From positions 1 to 63,834 of the forward strand of contig CAJXPR010000004.1 in NCBI GenBank assembly GCA_913058135.1: a stretch of 63,834 nucleotides of DNA, given 5' to 3'. Source of the stretch: an uncultured Gammaproteobacteria bacterium. GTDB lineage: Bacteria > Pseudomonadota > Gammaproteobacteria > Pseudomonadales > Pseudohongiellaceae. Numbering within the stretch: position 1 is the first letter of the stretch; each line of letters begins with the position of its first letter. The position numbers and the translations under genes are program-made. Shown one piece after another: positions 57,826 through 63,834 of the stretch. The notes beneath the pieces were generated by a model. It saw only the letters and a list, made by a program, of their open reading frames with translations. It had not been told where the DNA came from and did no database searches.

Positions 57826-57887
57826 CCCAGGTTCCTCACCCAGGTAGCCCACCCAGGCAGTTCACTCAGGCAGCCCACCCAGGTAAA
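57823..57887. repeat. Five 13-bp tandem repeats between convergent genes
   Basis: Five imperfect copies of a 13-base unit with core CACCCAGG (57823-57835, 57836-57848, 57849-57861, 57862-57874, 57875-57887) start with the TGA of the MFS gene and end nine bases before the Na/Pi gene stop. There is no obvious hairpin terminator here. The repeat may be a slippage product or a binding array. Confidence 0.8.
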
Positions 57888-57895
57888 CCAGGCGC

Positions 57896-59560
57896 TCAAA
57901 GCCCGGCGTGAGCCTCGACATAATTAACGGTGTGATTCTTGATGTGTTGCAAGGACATGAACATGTCGCTGTAGGTCTGCGCGGTCACCGCCTGGCACTC
58001 ACCGGCACGCAGTCGATCCAGGTGTCGTTCGCGCATGTCCTTGCCCAATTTTTTCAGTTTTTTCGAATCGGCAATCAGCGCCTTGAATTCCGCGGCATCG
58101 GCATCGCGCTCACGCGCCTTCGTGAGACGGTCAAAATAGACAGCAACTTCATCAAAGAAGCTCAGAATATCCGTCCAGGCTTCGGTACTGATATCCTCAT
58201 TGCGCTTAAACAGCCGGCTTCGGTAAATACTGAACGATTGCAAGGCGTCAGCGATGCTTTCAATCTCATCGGCCATACGCATCAAACCGTAGGAACGCGC
58301 CGACTGTCCCTGTGACACGGAACCGGTCAGCACGATGGTGATGAAGTTGATCATCTCCTCTTCGATATTGTCAGTGATATCCTCGAGATGGTTGATGCGC
58401 TCGAACAGCTTCTTTTTGTGCTTGGGTGCGGTGACGTATTCACGCGTTACCTCAAACATCTCGCGGGTGATGGTCACCATGTTATCCATTTCCAGCCCGG
58501 CCTGCTGGAGTGCCATCTCAGGCGCCATGGTCGTGCGATTACCCAGGTACTTCAGCTTGTGGGTTTCCTTCTCTTCCTTCTGCGGCACCAGCCAGATCAC
58601 GGTTTTGGTCAGGAAACCGATCAACGGGATCCAGAACAGCACGTTGAGCACGTTGAACATGGTGTGCGCGACCGCGATATGCCAGCCAATATTGGGGCGT
58701 GAACCGTCAGCTTCCTGCAGATTGGCATCACCGGCCACAATGTAGTCAACAAACTCGACATACCACGGGAAGATGACAACAAACAGGGCGGCGCCCAGAA
58801 TGTTGAAAATGGCATGGGCGCGCGCAGCGCGGACGGCCGATGTGTTGGCGCCGATGGCAGCCAGTTGCGCGGTGATGGTAGTGCCGATGTTTTCACCGAT
58901 GATCAGCGCCACTGCCGTATCAAAACTGATCACGCCGGTGGCTGCCAGGGTGATGGTGATACCGAGCATGGCCGAACTGCTCTGCACAATAACGGTCAGC
59001 AGACAGGCCAGCGCGATGCAGGCAAGCAGACTACCCAGCGACTGGGCGTCAAACAGGTACAGATAGGAGATGAAGTTTTCGTCGGTACGTAGCGGTGCAA
59101 ACGCACCACTCATGAATTCCAGGCCCGTGAATATAAGACCCAGGGCGACGGACGCTTTGCCCAGCGTACTCAACCACGTGCGTTGGGCTGCCACCATCGG
59201 GTAAATACCCAGCCCGATGAACAGCAGGCCGTATTTGCCAACCTTGAAGGAAATAATCCAGCCGGTCACCGTGGTGCCGATGTTGGCACCCAGAATGACG
59301 CCAATGGCCTGTTTGAGCTCCATCAGCCCGGCATTGACCAGGCTTACTGTCATCACCGTAGAGATACTGCTGGACTGGACGAACACCGTGATGCCGATAC
59401 CGGCCAGTACCGCCAGCACCCGGTTACGGGTCAGTGACGCCAGGATACCGCGTATGGCCTCTTTGCCGCTGGACTGCAGCGACTCCGAAAGGTATTTGAG
59501 CCCCAGAAAAAAGATGCCCAGGCCACCGATGGCGGTATACGAAATTTCAAAATAGTCCAT
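57896..59560 (-). CDS. Na/Pi cotransporter family protein with PhoU-like tail
   Basis: A 554-residue inner-membrane protein. Two inverted membrane repeats carry the QSSS motif (VFVQSSSISTVMTV and VIVQSSSAMLGITI) and GANIGTT / GENIGTT loops typical of NptA-type sodium-phosphate transporters. A cytoplasmic C-terminal part (about 335-554) is a PhoU-like helical domain. It probably moves phosphate, possibly outward, as proposed for bacterial PhoU-fused members. It converges on the MFS gene. Confidence 0.92.
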   Translation of the reverse strand: MDYFEISYTAIGGLGIFFLGLKYLSESLQSSGKEAIRGILASLTRNRVLAVLAGIGITVFVQSSSISTVMTVSLVNAGLMELKQAIGVILGANIGTTVTGWIISFKVGKYGLLFIGLGIYPMVAAQRTWLSTLGKASVALGLIFTGLEFMSGAFAPLRTDENFISYLYLFDAQSLGSLLACIALACLLTVIVQSSSAMLGITITLAATGVISFDTAVALIIGENIGTTITAQLAAIGANTSAVRAARAHAIFNILGAALFVVIFPWYVEFVDYIVAGDANLQEADGSRPNIGWHIAVAHTMFNVLNVLFWIPLIGFLTKTVIWLVPQKEEKETHKLKYLGNRTTMAPEMALQQAGLEMDNMVTITREMFEVTREYVTAPKHKKKLFERINHLEDITDNIEEEMINFITIVLTGSVSQGQSARSYGLMRMADEIESIADALQSFSIYRSRLFKRNEDISTEAWTDILSFFDEVAVYFDRLTKARERDADAAEFKALIADSKKLKKLGKDMRERHLDRLRAGECQAVTAQTYSDMFMSLQHIKNHTVNYVEAHAGL

Positions 59561-59635
59561 GGGCGCGAAGTCTATAAAACCAGTCGCAATATTACAATTT
59601 GTTTACCGTTCGATGACAGAAATAATTGTCAAAGA

Positions 59636-60559
59636 TCAATTAACCGGCCCGGTGACCGTGGTCAGTACCGCGGTCAGCAGCAGAATCAGGCCCGCCAGAG
59701 CGGCCTCCAGGGCAATCGATCGACGCAGGCGGAACAGGTTCTGCGCGGTCAGTGCGGGCGCCAGACGGTACTTGTGGCGGGCGGCGAGGCCCAGCAGAGC
59801 GGCCACCAGCAGCAACTTTATCAGCAGCAGACGGCCATGGGCAGCAGAGAGAAGTTGTGTAAAACCATCGCTGAGTTGCCACAGCATCCAGACTCCGCTG
59901 AACACCATGGCGGCAAGCACGATCCATGCGACCTGCCCAAACAGCTTCATGACCAGCGCCACGGCCCTGATTTCATCAGCATGCTGGTCCCGGCACAGGC
60001 TGTATAGCGGCACCAGTGCGCCAATCCATAAACTCACTGCGACAACATGCGTGACCACCATCAGGCGGCTGAACACGTCCAGCTGGTTGCTGTGGCCGAG
60101 CACAGTGAATGACACCGACAGCGCCAGAATGGCTATCGCACCCAGCACCATCGCCGGCATGGGCGACAGAGTGGCGGATTGTGACCGGGACGCAGGCCAC
60201 ACGCGCCCCAGATACAGCAGTGCCGCGCTGATGAGCGCGGCAAAAAATCCCGTCAGGCGCCAGCGCATCCCGTCACCCACCGAGGTATCGGCAAGAATGC
60301 CCGCCATTACCGGGTCAAGCATGCCTGCCGGGCCACGTTGATTGATGACACCAACCTGCAGCAGAAAGAACAGGCTGCTGGCAACGACGCCCATGACCGT
60401 CATCGGTAGCACATAGTGCGATAGCAGGCGCCTGTCCAGCTGCAGGTCGTCCCCCGGTACCCGGGCGCACAACCAGGATACCAGCAAGGCACCCGGGACA
60501 GTGATCATGGCCAGATAGGACAGCCACTTACTCAGCAGTATGGCGCTGTCCCATATCAT
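59636..60559 (-). CDS. copD: CopD family copper-resistance membrane protein
   Basis: A 307-residue inner-membrane protein with about eight helices. Conserved CopD/PcoD features include the segment VVTHVVAVSLWIGALVPLYSL with a helix-buried His, and HGRLLLIKLLLVAALLGLAARHKYRL towards the end. CopD proteins work with CopC in copper uptake or tolerance. It begins 18 bases after the copC stop on the same strand, a standard copCD pair. No copAB or sensor genes are adjacent. Confidence 0.87.
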   Translation of the reverse strand: MIWDSAILLSKWLSYLAMITVPGALLVSWLCARVPGDDLQLDRRLLSHYVLPMTVMGVVASSLFFLLQVGVINQRGPAGMLDPVMAGILADTSVGDGMRWRLTGFFAALISAALLYLGRVWPASRSQSATLSPMPAMVLGAIAILALSVSFTVLGHSNQLDVFSRLMVVTHVVAVSLWIGALVPLYSLCRDQHADEIRAVALVMKLFGQVAWIVLAAMVFSGVWMLWQLSDGFTQLLSAAHGRLLLIKLLLVAALLGLAARHKYRLAPALTAQNLFRLRRSIALEAALAGLILLLTAVLTTVTGPVN

Positions 60560-60577
60560 TGTGTCAGCCGCGCAGGA

Positions 60578-60991
60578 TCAGTGGTGATGATGTTCGTTGT
60601 GGCTGTGTTCCTGCACCTCAGCCTGGTCACCGCCGTCGCTGACCACAAAATTGAACGAGCCGCTGACGGTGTGACCGTCAGTACCAACAATAGTCCAGTC
60701 TACCGTGTGAGTGCCCAGCATCAGGTCCGGCAGATCATGCGTGAACGTACGCTGAGCCGCAGTCGATGGACTGAAGCCAACATCGATATTGTGGCTGGCA
60801 CCATGCACCAGCGTCAGACGCAGCAGCCTGACATCGTCATTAAAGTTCAGCACCAGCTGCTCCGGCGAGGTCACGACCGCCTCGTGGCCCGGCAATGACG
60901 AGCTCAGCTCACCATGAGCAAATGCGGTGCCCGCCGGCACTGCCATCAAAACCGTCAGTAAAATCGCCTTCAACCACGACTTTGTTTTCAT
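60578..60991 (-). CDS. copC: CopC domain periplasmic copper-binding protein
   Basis: A 137-residue exported protein. Signal cleavage after AFA leaves His26 as the mature N-terminus (HGELSSS), the expected His-brace-type Cu(II) ligand. DGHTVSG near the C-terminal third supplies further conserved ligands. The tail ends in EHSHNEHHHH, an added metal-binding patch not found in all CopC proteins. ATG 60991 has AAGGAG six bases upstream. The frame is open further upstream to 61147 but that part is not protein-like. Confidence 0.9.
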   Translation of the reverse strand: MKTKSWLKAILLTVLMAVPAGTAFAHGELSSSLPGHEAVVTSPEQLVLNFNDDVRLLRLTLVHGASHNIDVGFSPSTAAQRTFTHDLPDLMLGTHTVDWTIVGTDGHTVSGSFNFVVSDGGDQAEVQEHSHNEHHHH

Positions 60992-61211
60992 ATGGACTCC
61001 TTGAGAGCGGTGTATGTACAGGCTGTCGCCCAAATAGTACCGTATTGTACACTGAGAGTCTGAATACGCGCTTAATATCGCCTGTGACAATTCGTCGCAT
61101 GTTATCGGTAAATGACGCCCGTGCGCGACGAATCCATGCTGAAACAACAGGCGTACTCCGCTACAATAAGGCTCAATTGCTTCGCAACGTTAATTCACAC
61201 GGGGATTTGTC

Positions 61212-62336
61212 ATGAAAAAGAAAACCTGGTTAGGTGCAGTCGCTATCACGCTGGGCTCCTGTGCTTTGTCCTTTTCTGTCGCCCACTCAGCGCTGGCGCA
61301 GGGTCTGCCGGAGTACAACCTGGAGACAATCACCAGTGACATCGAAATGCCCTGGGGCATGGCATGGTTGCCTGAGGGTGACATGCTGGTCACTGATCGC
61401 AATGGCGAAATTTTCCGCGTCCGCAACGGGCAGGTTGGCGATCCGCTGGCCGGTGTGCCGGAAGTACACACTAACGGCCAGGGCGGTCTGCTGGATATTG
61501 TCCTGCACCCTGAATATGCCGACAACGGCTGGCTGTATATCAGCTACGCCAGTGAGGAAGGCGAAGGTGAAGGCAGTAATACCGCCATCATGCGCGCAAG
61601 GCTGGACGGCAACCGCCTGGTCGATCAGGAGGTCATCTACAAGGGCGCGGAAAACTCCATGCGCGGCCAGCACTACGGCGGTCGAATGGTGTTCGACAAT
61701 GACGGCTTCCTGTATTTCTCCATCGGCGACCGTGGCGATCATTTTACCAATGTCCAGGATCTGTCCCGTGACGGTGGCAAAATCTACCGTCTGAATGACG
61801 ATGGCAGCGTACCCGCAGACAATCCCTTTGTCGGCCAGGACGATGCCAAAGGTGCCATCTGGTCCTACGGCCACCGAAATCCGCAAGGCATCGACATCAA
61901 CCCGGTCACCGGCCAGGTTTGGGCCAGCGAGCACGGCCCCCGCGGCGGTGATGAAATCAATATCGCCGAAGCCGGTAAAAACTATGGCTGGCCCTACGTC
62001 GGTTATGGCATCAATTACAACGGCGAGCCTCTGGCCGAGTCCACCCATGGTGAGGGCATGGAACAGCCCATCTGGTATTGGGACCCCTCCATCGCCGTGG
62101 CCGGCATCACCTTTGTCACCAGCGACAGGTATCCGGAGCTGCAGAACAATCTGCTGGTCGGCGCCCTGCGTGCCACCAAGCTCGAACTGCTGGAGATCCA
62201 CGATGACCGTGTACTGCGTCGTACGGACCTGCTCACCGACATTGGTCGTGTACGGGCAGTGAGTCAGGGCCCGGACGGTTATGTGTATCTGGGTATCGAA
62301 GGAGAAGGCATCAAGCGTCTGGTGCCGAGCAACTAA
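61212..62336 (+). CDS. Soluble PQQ-dependent aldose dehydrogenase (YliI-like)
   Basis: A 374-residue periplasmic six-bladed propeller enzyme of the sGDH/Asd family. A signal peptide (1-30, ending ALAQG) is followed by WGMAWLPEGDMLVTDR, GGLLDIVLHPEYADNG, HYGGRMVFDNDGFLYFSIGDRGD, GHRNPQGIDIN and EHGPRGGDEIN, all typical. His and Arg of the PQQ pocket lie in these blocks. Aldose sugars are the likely substrates. No membrane or haem domain is present, so electrons would go to a separate acceptor. Confidence 0.92.
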   Translation: MKKKTWLGAVAITLGSCALSFSVAHSALAQGLPEYNLETITSDIEMPWGMAWLPEGDMLVTDRNGEIFRVRNGQVGDPLAGVPEVHTNGQGGLLDIVLHPEYADNGWLYISYASEEGEGEGSNTAIMRARLDGNRLVDQEVIYKGAENSMRGQHYGGRMVFDNDGFLYFSIGDRGDHFTNVQDLSRDGGKIYRLNDDGSVPADNPFVGQDDAKGAIWSYGHRNPQGIDINPVTGQVWASEHGPRGGDEINIAEAGKNYGWPYVGYGINYNGEPLAESTHGEGMEQPIWYWDPSIAVAGITFVTSDRYPELQNNLLVGALRATKLELLEIHDDRVLRRTDLLTDIGRVRAVSQGPDGYVYLGIEGEGIKRLVPSN

Positions 62337-62363
62337 TCAGACATTGCAGGATGAAAAATACGG

Positions 62364-63008
62364 ATGAGTGACAAGCTACTGGAAGGTTACAAGCGCTTTA
62401 AAGACGGATACTACGCGCAGAACAAGGACAGAATACGGGAGCTGGCACAGGACCAGCGCCCGTCCTATGTACTGATTACCTGTTGCGACGCCCGACTGGA
62501 ACCGTCGTTGATTTTTGACACGGAGCCTGGCGATCTGTTTGTTATCCGCAACGTCGCCAATCTGGTGCCGCCGTACGAAGTCGAAGGCTCCTACCACGGC
62601 ACCAGCGCGGCGCTGCAGTTTGCCATTACCGTGCTGGAGGTGCCCGAAATTATTGTGCTCGGACACTCCCGCTGTGGCGGCATACGTTCGCTGGTGATGG
62701 ATCAGGACAAGATGGAGAAGGACTCATTCATCTCCCGCTGGATGTCCATTGTTGCGCCGGTGGCCGGTCTGGCCGACCCGGACAAGCTCAACGACCCCAA
62801 AACCTTTACTCATTGCGAGCAGGCAGCGGTGGGATACTCTTTGCGCAACCTGATGACCTACCCCTGGATTGCCAGTCGTGTCGAAGCCGGCACCCTGAAA
62901 CTCAACGGCTGGCACTACAACATTTACAGCGGTGCTTTGAAAAGAGTCCACGACCAGGACACCATTTCCACGATGGTGGAAGCCTCAGAGGATGCCTCGT
63001 CAGACTGA
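62364..63008 (+). CDS. Beta-class carbonic anhydrase
   Basis: A 214-residue cytosolic zinc enzyme interconverting CO2 and bicarbonate. Zinc ligands are Cys41, His101 and Cys104, and the catalytic pair Asp42-Arg44 is present in TCCDARLEPS; HSRCGG contains the second cluster. Length is normal for the family. The last nine bases overlap the convergent RND gene. It follows the aldose dehydrogenase gene by 27 bases. Confidence 0.95.
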   Translation: MSDKLLEGYKRFKDGYYAQNKDRIRELAQDQRPSYVLITCCDARLEPSLIFDTEPGDLFVIRNVANLVPPYEVEGSYHGTSAALQFAITVLEVPEIIVLGHSRCGGIRSLVMDQDKMEKDSFISRWMSIVAPVAGLADPDKLNDPKTFTHCEQAAVGYSLRNLMTYPWIASRVEAGTLKLNGWHYNIYSGALKRVHDQDTISTMVEASEDASSD

Positions 63009-63784
63009 CGAGGCAGCCCCCTCTTCACCCTCGCTGGCATTGCGCCAGGGCAGGCGTGCTGCAATTCGGTCACGCAACTCATTGGCTGCCACATATACGA
63101 TAGGAATAAATACCAACGTAATCAGGGTGGAGGCAACCAGTCCGCCGATCACCACGCGCGCCAGCGAAGCCTGCATCTCGGCACCTGCACCCACGCCGAT
63201 GGCCAGTGGGAACAGTCCCAGCACGGTGGTCAGCGTGGTCATCAAAATCGGCCGCAATCGCAGACGCCCGGCCCTGATCACCGCCTCAACCACCGGCAAC
63301 CGCTCCTCGCGGCGCATCAGGTTGATGTAGTCCACCAGCACAATGGCGTTGTTCACGACGATACCAATGAGCATCACCATGCCCATGAAGCTTTGCATGT
63401 TCAACGTTGTGCCGGTCAGCAGCAGCGTAGGCACCACGCCTATAAAGGCAAGCGGTACCGAGAACATCACAATCAACGGATCAAGAAAGCGTTCAAACTG
63501 TGCCGCCATCACCATGTAGATCAATATCAACGCCATCACGATCGCCATGACAAAGTCACGCTGGGCCTTGATCTGCTCCTCATATTCACCGCCATAAACG
63601 ATGGAGAAACCATCCGGCAGCGTCATTGTTGACAGATCATTCTGTATCGCCTGCACAGCATCACCCAGTGCTACACCACTTTCCAGGTTGGCATTGATGT
63701 AGGTCACGCGCTGGCCGTCGATGCGCCGGATATCGGTAGGTCCCCGGTCATAGGTGGTGGTGACCAGAGACGACACCGGCACTA
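63000..63784 (-). CDS. RND efflux permease (AcrB/HAE-1 like), C-terminal fragment
   Basis: The C-terminal 260 residues or so of an inner-membrane proton antiporter, cut by the contig end, so no start is visible. The second membrane half is present: FVMAIVMALILIYMVMAAQFERFLDPLIVMFSVPLA, NNAIVLVDYINLMRREERLPVVEA, then RLRPILMTTLTTVLGLFPLAIG. This pattern belongs to the multidrug (HAE) branch rather than the metal branch. The C-terminus overlaps the carbonic anhydrase gene on the other strand. Confidence 0.87.
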
Positions 63785-63834
63785 CTGTCTCTTATACACA
63801 TCTGACGCTGCCGACGATCTACTCTGTGTAGATC
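63785..63834 (-). other. Untrimmed Nextera adapter (contig end artefact)
   Basis: Not genomic. Bases 63785-63817 are the reverse complement of the Nextera read-1 transposase adapter, 63818-63825 (tctactct) are the reverse complement of the i5 index known as 504 (AGAGTAGA), and 63826-63834 begin the P5 primer. It should be removed together with the left-end adapter. Confidence 0.97.

Noticed and set aside
57823-57887. Possible CRISPR array
   Set aside because: Units are 13 bp and directly adjacent without spacers, and there are no cas genes.

Overview
This window reads as one assembled contig from a Gram-negative, probably marine or salt-adapted gammaproteobacterium. The sequence shows outer-membrane lipoproteins, a DUF1302-like barrel, TRAP and RND transporters, and a complete ectABC operon for the compatible solute ectoine. 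The assignment to Gammaproteobacteria is an inference from gene families, not from a marker gene. Both contig ends carry untrimmed Nextera adapter with recognisable index sequences (1-47 and 63785-63834), so the outermost bases are not genomic.

Left part (1-11.9 kb): a cusA 3' end is followed by about 1.3 kb with no recognisable gene and then a genomic island of about 10 kb inserted at the 3' end of a tRNA-Arg(UCG) gene. The intact tRNA lies at 11803-11879 (minus). A displaced 3' half with the native-looking terminator lies at 1457-1547, and a third copy of the core lies at 1322-1341, suggesting tandem integration. The cargo is a metal-efflux set: a His-rich periplasmic protein, a HupE/UreJ membrane protein, a transmembrane-anchor protein, and a CzcC-CzcB-CzcA tripartite pump whose CzcA keeps D402, D408 and E415. 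The right side of the island is degenerate: a truncated hypothetical gene, a YafQ/DinJ-type toxin-antitoxin pair, and the fused stumps of merT and merR left by a deletion across their shared promoter region. No integrase gene was found.

Middle (11.9-31.5 kb): a CHASE-PAS-PAS-GGDEF diguanylate cyclase, an M48 peptidase lipoprotein with TPRs, a PQQ dehydrogenase with an N-terminal cytochrome c, and ectABC with a near-consensus promoter and terminator. A minus-strand run follows, holding an atypical SDR, a nitroreductase, a degenerate receiver and a membrane protein. Next come a DUF4156 lipoprotein, an operon of MMPL transporter, LolA-like protein and outer-membrane barrel, a dicarboxylate symporter, and a ferredoxin-NADP reductase.

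Right-middle (31.6-41.1 kb): a compact seven-gene row, all plus strand. It encodes an M16 peptidase lipoprotein, an ABC ATPase and permease, a double-PDZ lipoprotein, two FG-GAP/VCBS secreted propeller proteins and a small membrane protein. Five of its six junctions are 5 nt or less or overlap; the sixth is 41 nt. I do not recognise it as a described system, and it is the best candidate here for an unknown envelope machine.

Right part (41-63.8 kb): two SLC13/TrkA-C permeases flank an exported NIPSNAP protein. After them come a TAXI-TRAP transporter (binding protein plus fused permease), a TM2 / DUF58 / transglutaminase / MoxR / TPR cluster, a Bcr/CflA exporter, a Na/Pi cotransporter with PhoU tail, CopC-CopD, a soluble PQQ aldose dehydrogenase, a beta-carbonic anhydrase and a truncated RND permease at the end.
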